Below, in pieces: positions 52,308 through 61,477 of a stretch of 64,000 nt of DNA (its first letter is position 1; every line of letters starts with the position of its first letter). Source of the DNA: CAJQQY01 sp045106765. Its GTDB lineage: Bacteria > Bacteroidota > Bacteroidia > Chitinophagales > Saprospiraceae. The notes under the pieces were generated by a model. The model had not been told where the DNA came from, ran no database searches, and saw only the letters and a list, made by a program, of their open reading frames with translations. Location: assembly GCA_045106765.1 (NCBI GenBank), contig JBGCFD010000125.1:22220-86219 (forward strand), in the 5' to 3' direction. The translations under genes and the position numbers were made by a program.

Positions 52308-53063
52308 ATGCAAAAAATCTCCGTCATCATCACTACCTTCAACGAGGCCGAAAACATTCAAGGTGTTTTGGAATCTGTACAATGGGCAGATGAAGTGATT
52401 GTAGTGGATTCATTTTCGACTGATGAGACAATTGAGTTAGCCAAAAAATTTCCAACCAAAATTTTACAAAGAAAATATAAAAGTCCTGCGGATCAAAAAA
52501 ATTGGACTATTCCTCAAGCAACTCATGATCGAATTTTGATTCTCGATGCAGACGAACGAGTCACTTCTGAATTGAAAAAAGAAATCATTACGCTCCTCCA
52601 AAAAACAATACAAAAAGATGCGTATTGGATTCCACGGCAAAGTTTTTTTATGGGAAAAAAAGTTAGATATAGCGGTTGGCAAGGCGATGCGGTTATCCGG
52701 CTTATTCATAAAAAATGTCGATACGACAATGTCCAAGTTCATGAAGAAATTATGACTGAAGATATCAATGTCGGTCGATTAAAAAATAAACTGGAACATT
52801 ATACTTACAAAGACCTCGATCATTTTTTAGCAAAAATGCAAAGGTATAGTGATTGGTCTGCGCAAGATTATTTTGAAAAAACACCTAGAGTTACTTTTTT
52901 TCATTTGTACTTCAAACCTTTTTTTCGATTCGTCAAACATTATTTTATCCAACTCGGTTTTTTGGATGGAAAAGTTGGTTTTATCATAAGTGTTATCATG
53001 GCTTGGGGAGTGTTTTTGAGGTATGTAAAAATTCAGGAAAAACGAGTTTCTGGTGATAAGTGA
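52308..53063 (+). CDS. Family 2 glycosyltransferase (WaaE/KdtX-like)
   Basis: This 251-residue enzyme has the GT-A fold: ISVIITTFNEAENIQGVLESVQWADEVIVVDSFSTDETIELAKKF at the N-terminus and the DxD-like ILDADERVT near residue 80. The C-terminal half, including the hydrophobic segment HYFIQLGFLDGKVGFIISVIMAWGVFLRYVK, resembles the LPS core glycosyltransferases WaaE/KdtX. The sugar donor cannot be told. I place the start at ATG 52308, matching the family N-terminus (MQKISVIITTFNE), because an earlier in-frame start would encode part of the REP-like repeat. Confidence 0.88.
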   Translation: MQKISVIITTFNEAENIQGVLESVQWADEVIVVDSFSTDETIELAKKFPTKILQRKYKSPADQKNWTIPQATHDRILILDADERVTSELKKEIITLLQKTIQKDAYWIPRQSFFMGKKVRYSGWQGDAVIRLIHKKCRYDNVQVHEEIMTEDINVGRLKNKLEHYTYKDLDHFLAKMQRYSDWSAQDYFEKTPRVTFFHLYFKPFFRFVKHYFIQLGFLDGKVGFIISVIMAWGVFLRYVKIQEKRVSGDK

Positions 53064-53130
53064 TATACTAAACAACTACAACTTTTCCAGCTTTATTTTC
53101 GTTAAATTTAAAATCTTAAATCATTTGCAT

Positions 53131-53595
53131 ATGAAACAATTAATTATAGTCCTTCTTCTTGTTAGTCCTTTTTTATTCACACAATGTGGAGGTTCAAAAA
53201 AAGCAACGGCCTCTTCTCCTTCTTCTTCAAAACAAGGAGTGAATTTTGTAAAATCCGCAACCCTCTCAAACGTTATTGACATTGCCGAAAAGGAAGGTAA
53301 ATTAGTCTTCATTGATTTTTATGCCACTTGGTGTGCCCCTTGCAAAATGATGGATAAAGATGTTTTCCCAGATAAAAATATTGCCAAATTTTTTAACAAA
53401 AATTTTATCAGTTATAAAGTGGATGGAGAAAAAGGTAATGGTCAAAACCTTGCTGCATTATATGATGTAAAAGCTTATCCCACTCTTGTATGGGTCGATA
53501 CAAAAGGTCGAGTAATGGCTCGAACGGAAGGTGGAACTTATCATACCGAATTGATGGAATTAGCAGAAAGTGCATTGACAAAAGCTGGACTGTAA
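53131..53595 (+). CDS. Thioredoxin-like lipoprotein
   Basis: This 154-residue protein has a lipobox ending in C19 (LVSPFLFTQC), a serine-rich linker (about 25-35) and a thioredoxin fold with the redox pair C68 and C71 in FYATWCAPCKMMDKDVF. The later YDVKAYPTLVWVD carries the cis-proline. It should be an envelope-anchored thiol oxidoreductase, reducing or isomerising disulphides of exported proteins. ATG 53131 is preferred; the longer frame begins inside the glycosyltransferase gene. Confidence 0.88.
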   Translation: MKQLIIVLLLVSPFLFTQCGGSKKATASSPSSSKQGVNFVKSATLSNVIDIAEKEGKLVFIDFYATWCAPCKMMDKDVFPDKNIAKFFNKNFISYKVDGEKGNGQNLAALYDVKAYPTLVWVDTKGRVMARTEGGTYHTELMELAESALTKAGL

Positions 53596-53604
53596 TCATA
53601 ACAT

Positions 53605-53685
53605 TGGTTGCCGGTAAGCGGTTGACAGTTTTTTACAATTATCATTTCTGCCAGCGAAGTGGTCGTCAATCGTTCACCGCCAACA
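53605..53685. repeat. Imperfect inverted repeat after the thioredoxin gene
   Basis: GTTGCCGGTAAGCGGTTGAC (53607-53626) matches, at about 16 of 20 positions, the reverse complement of GTCAATCGTTCACCGCCAAC (53664-53683). The word GGTGAACGATTGAC resembles family E wording. A separate strong terminator follows at 53696. Confidence 0.5.
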
Positions 53686-53695
53686 AAAAAAATAT

Positions 53696-53740
53696 AAACC
53701 TCCTGTTTTGGCAAAGACAAAACAGGAGGTTTTTGTTTTT
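53696..53740 (+). terminator. Rho-independent terminator of the thioredoxin lipoprotein gene
   Basis: AAACCTCCTGTTTT (53696-53709) is perfectly complementary to AAAACAGGAGGTTT (53719-53732), followed by a T-rich tract. The next gene on the same strand starts at 53781. Confidence 0.9.
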
Positions 53741-53780
53741 TCACATCAACATCTTCTTCCATTTTACGTTAAACAAAAAT

Positions 53781-55265
53781 ATGAAAAAATCCTATTTCCT
53801 TTTTGTCCTTTTCTTTTTGACTTCCTTTTTTGTGGAAGCAAAGCATTTTGAATTTACTCCTTTGGCGATAGAGGCATATCAAAAAGCTATGAGTCTTCGA
53901 TTTGAAGAATCAAAAAAAGATATTGAAAAAATCAAAAGAGAAGATTCCGAAAATCAAATCGCATATTTCATCGAAAATTATATCGATTTTTTTACCGTTT
54001 TCATCAATGAAAACAAATCTGAATTTAAGCGTCTCGAAAAAAATAAATATCCTCGCCTCAAACAAATTCGAAAAGGAGATTCTGATTCACCTTACTATTT
54101 ATATTGTCAAGCAGAAATAAAATTGCAATGGGCTTTGGCTCGATTAAAATTTGAACAGTATTTTAATGCCTTCAATGAAGTGAGTGATGCTTATCATTTA
54201 TTAAAACGAAATGAAAAAAAATTCCCCAACTTTGTCGCCAACAAAAAAAGTTTGGGTATGCTTCATGCTATTGTCGGAACCATTCCCGACAAATATAAAT
54301 GGGGCGTAAAATTACTTTCAGGGATGACTGGAAATATCAAGCAGGGTAAAAAAGAAATGGAAGAAATTTTAGTTTATGCAAAGTCGCATCCATTTATGTT
54401 TGAAGAAGAAACTTTGGTAATGTATGCTTTTCTAGTTTTACATCTCAAAGATGATATGGAATCTGCGTGGAATATTATTCAAAATAAAAAACTAGATCCC
54501 ACAACCAATCCTTTAGTCTGTTTTGCTTTGGGAAATATTGCCATTCATACCGGTCGAAATGATCAAGCAATTGACATTTTAGAAAATCGCCCAAAAGGAA
54601 ATCAATATGCTAAATTTCATTTTTTAGATTATATGCTAGGTCTTTCAAAATTATATCGGCTAGATAAAGATGCTAATCTTTATTTAAAAAAATATGTAGA
54701 AAATTTTCATGGACAAAATTATATCAAAGAAGCCTATCAAAAATTAGCTTGGTATGAACTTGTTCGAGGTAATGAAATTAACTATGTCCATTATATCAAA
54801 TTTTGCAAAACCGAAGGAGCTAAAATTATTGGCGGAGATAAAAATGCGGAGAAGGAAGCAAAGGTTGGAAAAATTCCAAATATGGTTTTGCTAAAAGCTC
54901 GATTACTTTTTGATGGTGGATACCATGAGCGAGCATTTAAGTTATTAAAAAGACGAACTATTGCAGATTTCGAAACTCAAAAAGATCAATTAGAATATGC
55001 TTACCGTCTAGCTCGCCTCACTCATAATACAGGAAAACATGATGAAGCAATTATGTATTACCAAATGACAATTGATCAAGGAAAAAATGCGAGTTATTAT
55101 TTTGCCTGCAACGCTGCGCTTCAAATTGGGCGGATTTATGAATATAAAAATGACCTAAAGAAAGCTAAAGATTTTTTCAACTTATGCCTTTCTATCAAAC
55201 CCGATGAGTATCGAAACAGTCTACATCAAAAAGCAAAAGCTGGATTAAATAGAATAAATAATTAA
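53781..55265 (+). CDS. TPR-containing secreted protein
   Basis: This 494-residue protein has a signal peptide (KSYFLFVLFFLTSFFVEA). Helical repeat segments follow, with patterns such as ARLTHNTGKHDEAIMYYQMTIDQG and AALQIGRIYEYKNDLKKAKDFFNLCLSI, characteristic of tetratricopeptide repeats near the C-terminus. The N-terminal half (about 25-250) has further less regular helical hairpins. It is probably a periplasmic scaffold protein. No enzyme motif is evident. I choose ATG 53781; the frame opens in the thioredoxin gene and the upstream residues are not family-like. Confidence 0.85.
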   Translation: MKKSYFLFVLFFLTSFFVEAKHFEFTPLAIEAYQKAMSLRFEESKKDIEKIKREDSENQIAYFIENYIDFFTVFINENKSEFKRLEKNKYPRLKQIRKGDSDSPYYLYCQAEIKLQWALARLKFEQYFNAFNEVSDAYHLLKRNEKKFPNFVANKKSLGMLHAIVGTIPDKYKWGVKLLSGMTGNIKQGKKEMEEILVYAKSHPFMFEEETLVMYAFLVLHLKDDMESAWNIIQNKKLDPTTNPLVCFALGNIAIHTGRNDQAIDILENRPKGNQYAKFHFLDYMLGLSKLYRLDKDANLYLKKYVENFHGQNYIKEAYQKLAWYELVRGNEINYVHYIKFCKTEGAKIIGGDKNAEKEAKVGKIPNMVLLKARLLFDGGYHERAFKLLKRRTIADFETQKDQLEYAYRLARLTHNTGKHDEAIMYYQMTIDQGKNASYYFACNAALQIGRIYEYKNDLKKAKDFFNLCLSIKPDEYRNSLHQKAKAGLNRINN

Positions 55266-55345
55266 TTCTAAACCGACCTCTTTCTTAAAAAAACATACCA
55301 TTCACAAAAAAGAATAGCAACATATTAAATAAAAACATTTTATAA

Positions 55346-55376
55346 TTGCATTGTATATCAATGTATTGTACATTTG
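55346..55376 (+). promoter_or_regulatory. Candidate promoter ahead of the hypothetical gene at 55590
   Basis: TACATTTG (55369-55376) matches the Bacteroidota -7 consensus TAnnTTTG, with TTG at 55346-55348 and a 20-base spacer. It would give a leader of about 210 bases. The rest of the 55266-55589 gap is A/T-rich and holds no gene that I can see. Confidence 0.4.
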
Positions 55377-55589
55377 TTTTATTGTAATTTGTGTTTAATC
55401 AATTTTACTCTAACATATTTTACAAAATAGAATAGATAACTTCCCCTACTTTTTTCAAATCTGAGAACTAGATAATATTTATTAAAAAAAATATTTGCAC
55501 CGAGCGACGAACTTGGTTGTAAAAAATAGTCTGTCTGTATACAGGACAGGTTCATTTAACTTTCTTTGAAACACTAGAAAACACACTTT

Positions 55590-55937
55590 ATGCATTCCCA
55601 GACTATAACAAATTCAATACACGAATCACAATCTACACTCGCCTCAACTGTTTTTTCCATCTTAGATTCTAGAATTCAATTTTTGGAATATCAGATTAAC
55701 GTACAGTTTGCCCCACAAAATCAAGTTTCCAAAAACCATTTGACAGCTTACGAGAAGTTGATGGCTTTTTATGAAAAAACATCTAGTGCTTTGAAGCTTT
55801 TACAAATACTGAAAGAATGGGTACGAACTGATAATGCTTCAACTATTTTTCATTTGCTTCAAAATGATGAGTATCTCAATTATTCCGAAACTCAACTAGA
55901 AAAAAAAATAAGAGTCAAAACATTTGATTTTGCATAA
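55590..55937 (+). CDS. Hypothetical helical protein
   Basis: This 115-residue protein is almost entirely helical in appearance, with heptad-like hydrophobic spacing (LASTVFSILDSRIQFLEYQINVQF and YEKLMAFYEKTSSALKLLQILKEWV). No signal peptide or membrane span is seen, and I recognise no family. It precedes the atypical histidine kinase gene by 162 bases on the same strand and might work with it. This is position-based inference only. Confidence 0.6.
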   Translation: MHSQTITNSIHESQSTLASTVFSILDSRIQFLEYQINVQFAPQNQVSKNHLTAYEKLMAFYEKTSSALKLLQILKEWVRTDNASTIFHLLQNDEYLNYSETQLEKKIRVKTFDFA

Positions 55938-56099
55938 GGAACTGATGAAAAAATGAATTCTAATTTCATCTCTAAAAAATTTGGCTTAATCCTTGATATT
56001 TTAAATTAAATAAAACAATAATATCAACATTTCGTATTTCGATTTTTTGGAAAACGACTATGAACCGATTTTGAAACACTTTAAACAATAATTTCGCCC

Positions 56100-56873
56100 A
56101 TGGCTATCATCACCAACTATCGCGAGGAGGTAAAAAGATTTGAAGGACTTTTTGGCAATAGACCTACCGCATCTAAGCAAAAATTTTCGGATCTACTCCT
56201 TGAAAAACCTCAAACTACAGATATGGTCAATGCAGCAGCCAACAGTTTGCGAAGCCCGCTTTTGGCTTTAAAAATTTACTTGGATCTGCTGAAAAATTTT
56301 CCTCAAGAAGAAAAAAAGACTGACGTATTAAATAGAATGAAATTCACGACTAACGAAATGGTGAAAAAAATTAATGCCTTATCTACCTTAGTCGATGTTC
56401 AGAATGAAATAAATCTAACCAAAGAAAAAGTGAATTTTGCCAACTTACTAGAGGAAGTAAAAGTTGACTTGAGTGCAAAATTTGATCTAAGCGATATTAC
56501 TTTTACTACTAATTTTATAGAGCCTTCCATTCGAGCTAATGCTTCGGAGTTATCTTTATTGTTATTCCAAATCCTGCATAATTCGATCACTTACCGTCAG
56601 GACAAACAACCTTTACACATTACATTAAAAACAAAAAAGGTAGGTGGATATTTTCTATTTGGAATCAAAGATAATGGTACTGGAATGGTACTTAAGAATG
56701 ACGAAGAGTCCAATAAATTATTTCGACCTTTTTACAGATTAAATAATTCTAGTGAAGGAATTGGTATAGGACTAAGTATTGTTCGAAGTATCGTTGATAA
56801 ATACAACGGCGAAGTAAAAGTGCGTAGCCGAATCAATGAAGGTTCGATGTTTAATATTTATTTGAAAGAGTAA
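56100..56873 (+). CDS. Histidine kinase-like protein lacking the phospho-acceptor histidine
   Basis: This 257-residue protein has a HisKA-like dimerisation segment and an intact HATPase_c domain: N-box FQILHNSITYR (about residues 158-168), G1 KDNGTGM and G2 GIGIGLSIVRSIVDKYNGEVKVRSRINEGSMFNIYL. In the H-box, where active kinases have H-E/D-LRxPL, it reads ANSLRSPLLAL, with asparagine at the histidine position. No sensor domain or membrane span precedes it. It should bind ATP yet be unable to autophosphorylate in the normal way. It may be a scaffold or regulatory partner for another kinase. Confidence 0.85.
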   Translation: MAIITNYREEVKRFEGLFGNRPTASKQKFSDLLLEKPQTTDMVNAAANSLRSPLLALKIYLDLLKNFPQEEKKTDVLNRMKFTTNEMVKKINALSTLVDVQNEINLTKEKVNFANLLEEVKVDLSAKFDLSDITFTTNFIEPSIRANASELSLLLFQILHNSITYRQDKQPLHITLKTKKVGGYFLFGIKDNGTGMVLKNDEESNKLFRPFYRLNNSSEGIGIGLSIVRSIVDKYNGEVKVRSRINEGSMFNIYLKE

Positions 56874-56895
56874 AACGGTTATTGAGAAATGAAAA

Positions 56896-56930
56896 AAGAC
56901 TTGACTAAGTAAATTGGTCAGGTCTTTTTT
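56896..56930 (+). terminator. Rho-independent terminator of the kinase-like gene
   Basis: AAGACTTGACTAA (56896-56908) pairs, with two G-U pairs, with TTGGTCAGGTCTT (about 56914-56926), followed by eight or more T. It begins 22 bases past the stop codon at 56873. Confidence 0.85.
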
Positions 56931-56985
56931 TTTGAGAAGGAGTCATTTTTTTTCCTATTTTTACAAAAACAATAAGTAGCTGCTG

Positions 56986-59900
56986 GTGAAAAAAATATCC
57001 TTATTCCTTCTTTTTATTCTTTCCAACATTTCTTTTCCGCAAGTGCTTCGCGGGCAACAATTCAATTTTCAAAATTATTCTGTCAACGAAGGATTAGCCC
57101 AATCGCAAGTGTATGCAATGATCGAAGATAGCCAAGGGTATATTTGGTTAGGAACTCAAGGTGGAGGCGTTTGTCGGTTTGATGGAAAAAACTTCCAACA
57201 ATATTCTACTCGTGATGGACTGGTGAATAATTATGTTGAATCATTATTTGAAGATAAAGAAGGAAGTATTTGGATTGGTACTCAAAAAGGATTTAGCAAA
57301 TTTAATGGACTTGCTTTCCAAAATTTTCACTTACCAAAGAGCGATTTTATCACAGCTATCTCACAAGAACCTTTAGGAAAAATTTGGATTGGAACCTCCA
57401 AAGGAACGTACCAGTTCGATGGTGAAAAATTTACAGACTATCATCTTCCCTCTTCTCGAGTTAATTATTTTTTTTATGATAATAAAGATAATTTTTGGAT
57501 CGGAACTGACGAAAGTGGTGCTTACCAAATTAGAGATGAAAAGGTTTTGAAAAACTTCAAAATAGCCGATGGCCTTTCTGCTAACAATATCAAAAGCATT
57601 TATCAAGACGATCAAAACAATATCTATTTCGCTATTTTTAATGGCGGAATAAACGTATACAATGGAAGTTATTTTTCATATTTTCGAACGGATGAAGGAT
57701 TGGCGAGTAATTTGGTCACGACTATGTTTGCAGATGATGAAGGACAAATTTGGATTGGTTCTCAAGGCAGAGGAGTAACTATTTGGAACCCAAAAGAAAA
57801 CACTTTTTTCTACCTCAATGAATCTGACGGGTTAGCTAATAATCAGGTTCGAAATATTTTAAAAGATCATTGGGGAAATTACTGGATGGGTACTTCAGGC
57901 GGTGGTGTCAGCAAATATTCAGGGCAACAATTTATCCATTACAACACTTCAAATGGCTTGCAAGGAAATCAAGTTTACGCACTCGCCAAAGATACTTCAG
58001 GGCACTTTTGGTTGTCTGCCTCGACTAGAGGTATTTCTTATTTTGATAAAAAAGAATTCACTCATTTTGGAGAAGACGAAGGCTTTGCTGAGGTAAAATG
58101 CAAAGCAACTTTTGTGGATGATGCTTCACGAGTTTGGATAGGAACGGAAGGAAATGGATTGGCACTTTTTGTTCAAGATACTTTCCAGTTTTTCACACAT
58201 GATGATGGGTTGAGTGGTAATTTTATTCGGGATATTGTGCAAGATAACCAGGGTAGAATTTGGGTAGCAACGGCTGGAGATGGTATCACTCAAATTGAAA
58301 TTTCGAGAGAAGAATTTTCGCTTCCTCCTCCTTTGAATGGAAATGTGGATAGTAGTTTTCAAGAACCCATAATTCGTTATCGAGACAACCTGAAATTCAG
58401 AATTTATCGCAAAGGAAAATTAGGTTTAGAAAGTCGAAAAATCACCGATTTACACATTGATAAAAAAGGGAGAGTTTGGTTTGCAACAAGAGATAGTGGA
58501 ATTGGTTTTTTCCAAGATGACAACTCCATTTTTACTATTTCAAGCAAAGATGGTTTGCTCGATAATCATGTACGATCTTTGACGGAAGATGCTGATGGGA
58601 ATTTGTGGATTGGCATGGCGAGCAAAGGAATTTGCAAACTAAAATTATATCGTAATTCTTTTATCATTGAAAATTATAATACTTTTTCCTACCTCGATGA
58701 TCGACAAAATAGACGAACGCTTACCTCGAATAATGTCTATCTTTTGCAAATTGATAAAGATCAAAATTTATGGATAGGAACTGAAATTGGCTTGGATAAA
58801 ATTTCTTTTGATAAAACTGGCAACATCAATAAAATCAAGCACTTTGGCAAGTCAGAAGGATTTATCGGAATTGAAAATTGTCAAAATTCAGTCCTTCAAG
58901 ATAGCATGGGAAATCTTTGGTTTGGAACGATGAATGGTTTGACAAAATACAATCCTTCCAGCACCTCCAATAATCCAATTCCACCCATTGTGAACATCAC
59001 CGCAGTTAATTTAAACTATGAACCTTTATCCCAAACTAACTTTAAAAAATGGGCCAACCCTCGTGGTGGAATTCTTCCTGGCTTGGAATTACCTTATGAT
59101 AAAAATGATTTAGAATTTGAATTTCAAGGGATCAACTTATCCAATCCTGAAAAGGTTTTGTACCAATGGAAACTAGCAGGAGCAAGTGATGATTGGACGC
59201 CACTTCGACCAAAAAACACTGCCGACTTCAACAACCTTCCTCCGAATGATTATACTTTCTTTTTGCGAGCATTTAATGAAGATGGTGTGTCAAATAAAAC
59301 TCCTTTTGAAGTGAGTTTTACCATCCTCCCACCCTTCTGGCAAACATGGTGGTTTAGGCTTGTAAGTACATTGTTATTGATTTTATTAATTGGTTATTTT
59401 ATACGAGTTCGCATTAATCAAATCCGACGAAAAGCAGCTCGTGAAAAAGAGAAGCTGGAAATGGAAAAACATCTTTTGAGTTTGGAACAAAAAGCGTTGC
59501 AATTGCAAATGAATCCGCATTTTATTTTTAATGCTTTGAACTCTATCCAAAGTTTAATTTCTCAAAAGGATGAAAAAACAGCTCGGTACCAATTGGCTAA
59601 ATTTTCCAAACTAATGCGTTCGATTTTAGAAAATTCTAGATCGCAACTAATCTCACTTGAAGATGAAATTCAGACTTTGCAAAATTACCTCGCTATCGAA
59701 AAATCGAGTCGTGGAAATACTTTCGATTTTGAAGTTTCGACCTTACTCGAAATGGATACTGAAGAGTTGATGATTCCTCCGATGATGCTTCAACCTTTTG
59801 TCGAGAATGCGATTATTCATGGGGTGGCACATCTGACGGAGAATGGGAAAATCGATATTCATTTTTTACAAAAAAATAATATCCTCGAATGTTCCATCCA

Positions 59901-60114
59901 AGATAATGGTATCGGAAGAGCTGCAGCAAAAAAGATTAAAAGTCAAATTGAACATCAACATAAATCGGCAGCATTGGAAGTGACGCAAGAGCGATTGGAT
60001 ATTTTAAATAAAGATATGCGAGGATTGAAGAGTTTAGAAATTATTGATCTGAAAAATGAAAGTGGTGATGCGTCAGGGACAAAAGTGCTCGTGCGATTAC
60101 TGATGGAGGAATGA
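56986..60114 (+). CDS. Two-component propeller sensor histidine kinase (LytS type)
   Basis: This 1042-residue protein starts at GTG with a signal peptide (KKISLFLLFILSNISFPQ). A long N-terminal region of repeated motifs such as IWLGTQGGGVCRFDGKNFQQYSTRDGL (two-component regulator propeller repeats, about 30-650) is followed by a Y_Y_Y-type Ig-like domain (about 700-780), one transmembrane helix (WWFRLVSTLLLILLIGYFIR, about 787-808) and a LytS-type kinase. Its acceptor is H845 in QMNPHFIFNALNSIQ, and the ATP-binding N-box is near residue 935 (QPFVENAIIHG). It senses an extracellular signal, probably a polymer-derived ligand. The likely partner is the LytTR regulator 2.6 kb downstream. Confidence 0.93.
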   Translation: MKKISLFLLFILSNISFPQVLRGQQFNFQNYSVNEGLAQSQVYAMIEDSQGYIWLGTQGGGVCRFDGKNFQQYSTRDGLVNNYVESLFEDKEGSIWIGTQKGFSKFNGLAFQNFHLPKSDFITAISQEPLGKIWIGTSKGTYQFDGEKFTDYHLPSSRVNYFFYDNKDNFWIGTDESGAYQIRDEKVLKNFKIADGLSANNIKSIYQDDQNNIYFAIFNGGINVYNGSYFSYFRTDEGLASNLVTTMFADDEGQIWIGSQGRGVTIWNPKENTFFYLNESDGLANNQVRNILKDHWGNYWMGTSGGGVSKYSGQQFIHYNTSNGLQGNQVYALAKDTSGHFWLSASTRGISYFDKKEFTHFGEDEGFAEVKCKATFVDDASRVWIGTEGNGLALFVQDTFQFFTHDDGLSGNFIRDIVQDNQGRIWVATAGDGITQIEISREEFSLPPPLNGNVDSSFQEPIIRYRDNLKFRIYRKGKLGLESRKITDLHIDKKGRVWFATRDSGIGFFQDDNSIFTISSKDGLLDNHVRSLTEDADGNLWIGMASKGICKLKLYRNSFIIENYNTFSYLDDRQNRRTLTSNNVYLLQIDKDQNLWIGTEIGLDKISFDKTGNINKIKHFGKSEGFIGIENCQNSVLQDSMGNLWFGTMNGLTKYNPSSTSNNPIPPIVNITAVNLNYEPLSQTNFKKWANPRGGILPGLELPYDKNDLEFEFQGINLSNPEKVLYQWKLAGASDDWTPLRPKNTADFNNLPPNDYTFFLRAFNEDGVSNKTPFEVSFTILPPFWQTWWFRLVSTLLLILLIGYFIRVRINQIRRKAAREKEKLEMEKHLLSLEQKALQLQMNPHFIFNALNSIQSLISQKDEKTARYQLAKFSKLMRSILENSRSQLISLEDEIQTLQNYLAIEKSSRGNTFDFEVSTLLEMDTEELMIPPMMLQPFVENAIIHGVAHLTENGKIDIHFLQKNNILECSIQDNGIGRAAAKKIKSQIEHQHKSAALEVTQERLDILNKDMRGLKSLEIIDLKNESGDASGTKVLVRLLMEE

Positions 60115-60220
60115 TTTTGCCACAGACTTGGACTGACTATTATGACTTTTTAAGACTCTCATTTTATAAATACATCACTCTGGGGGAAGTCATAATAGTC
60201 AGTCCAAGTCTGTGGCAAAA
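60115..60220. repeat. Perfect 34-base-arm palindrome (family D, copy D1)
   Basis: TTTTGCCACAGACTTGGACT starts the left arm (60115-60148), and the right arm (60187-60220) is its exact reverse complement over 34 bases. The 38-base loop is A/T-rich. The left arm abuts the stop codon of the propeller kinase and the right arm lies one base from the convergent small gene, so it is probably their shared terminator. Copy D2 at 11.55 kb is a degenerate relative. Confidence 0.8.
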
Positions 60221-60221
60221 T

Positions 60222-60485
60222 CTAAAAAAATCGCCACACCAAAAACAATCCAAGGTAAACCAATAAATAGAAACGATAAAAATTCCGCATCTTCAAATAC
60301 TCCTCATTCTCTGGAAAAATATTTCCAAATAATCCTCTCATTTCTTTGATAAAAACAGGTTTGATATTGATTTTCCAATCATCCGTTTCGTACACTATTT
60401 TCCGAAATTGACTGCGATAATATCCCATCGGGAAACTCCAAATAAAAAAAAGGAGAAACCATATATTTTCTTTTATCCAATTCAT
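60222..60485 (-). CDS. Small membrane protein, hypothetical
   Basis: This 87-residue protein has two hydrophobic spans (ENIWFLLFFIWSFPMGYY near the N-terminus and FYRFYLLVYLGLFLVWRFF at the C-terminus) flanking a soluble loop of about 40 residues. I recognise no family. ATG 60485 (MNWIKEN) is preferred to the ATG five codons upstream, where the frame begins. It is convergent with the propeller kinase gene, separated only by the D1 palindrome. Confidence 0.6.
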   Translation of the reverse strand: MNWIKENIWFLLFFIWSFPMGYYRSQFRKIVYETDDWKINIKPVFIKEMRGLFGNIFPENEEYLKMRNFYRFYLLVYLGLFLVWRFF

Positions 60486-60578
60486 TGTAAGCTTTAACAA
60501 AAAAAAATCAACTTGGTTTTAAGCCAATTCGTCTCAATAAGAATTCTTATTTTTAACAAAAAATAAAAGCAATTAAAT

Positions 60579-61451
60579 ATGAAAAAATTAATACTACTCT
60601 CAATCATTTACATTTCTTTTTTGGGGAAGATGAATGCGCAAGACCCACTCTCTGACCATTATCTTTTCAATCAAGTTTATCATAATCCTGCAGCTGCTGG
60701 TGCAAATAATAAAAAAGTAATTACTCTAAATTATCGAGATCAATGGCGAGGTATTTCAACTTTCAAGAATGTATTTGCTAGTTATGAGCATCCTGTAGAA
60801 AAACTGAATAGCACTTTTGGGTTGACGATATTATATGATAAATTGAGTCGGCACACTCGATCAAATATAGGTCTGACTTATAATTACAATATCAAAATTT
60901 TAGAAGAACTTGAGTTTCGAGTTGGGACGCAAGTTTCTATTTTGAGCGGAACAACCAAGTTTAGTGAATTTGGTTCCGCTACTATTGATCCTAATACTCC
61001 CTCAAATGACCGAAGTGGTTCATCTATCGATTTTGCAGTCGGAGTGCTTTCAACATTTAAAAAATTAAAAATAGGACTCAGTATTCAACATTTATTAGAA
61101 CCCAATATAACCACGACTTCTCCTGATGTAACTATTTTATATCGAGCAAGGCACTATTATTATTTCGTGAGTTATACATTTGATGTAACCCCGCAGTTTC
61201 AAATTAGTCCATCTGTGATAAATCGACGTGCCCAGTATTCTTCTAATTTCGATTTAACGAATTATTTGGTTTTCAAAAAAACGATTTCCTTAGGGATAAC
61301 TTATCGTAAAACTCCTCGAACTGATAACCATGAATGGGTTAGTCTATTTGGAATTCAATTGAAAGAAAAAATAAATTTCCAGTTTTCAGCAAACTTTAAT
61401 AAATCATTTTTTGGAAACAGTATCGAAGGTCTTGTTCAATATAAATTTTAA
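60579..61451 (+). CDS. PorP/SprF family outer-membrane protein
   Basis: This 290-residue protein has a signal peptide (MKKLILLSIIYISFLGKMNAQ) and matches the PorP/SprF family of the type IX secretion and gliding systems. The family hallmark DPLSDHYLFNQVYHNPAAAGANN follows cleavage, then an amphipathic beta-strand series (ITLNYRDQWRGIS) ending in VQYKF. It is an outer-membrane beta-barrel. A second PorP/SprF gene follows 26 bases downstream on the same strand, so the pair is probably a duplication or a two-part module. Confidence 0.92.
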   Translation: MKKLILLSIIYISFLGKMNAQDPLSDHYLFNQVYHNPAAAGANNKKVITLNYRDQWRGISTFKNVFASYEHPVEKLNSTFGLTILYDKLSRHTRSNIGLTYNYNIKILEELEFRVGTQVSILSGTTKFSEFGSATIDPNTPSNDRSGSSIDFAVGVLSTFKKLKIGLSIQHLLEPNITTTSPDVTILYRARHYYYFVSYTFDVTPQFQISPSVINRRAQYSSNFDLTNYLVFKKTISLGITYRKTPRTDNHEWVSLFGIQLKEKINFQFSANFNKSFFGNSIEGLVQYKF

Positions 61452-61477
61452 GTTTTACTTTTATCAAAAAAAGCGGT

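Noticed and set aside
55938..56099. An 18-codon frame MNSNFISKKF...
   Set aside because: It is too short, has no special composition and no downstream regulatory structure, unlike the ilv leader.
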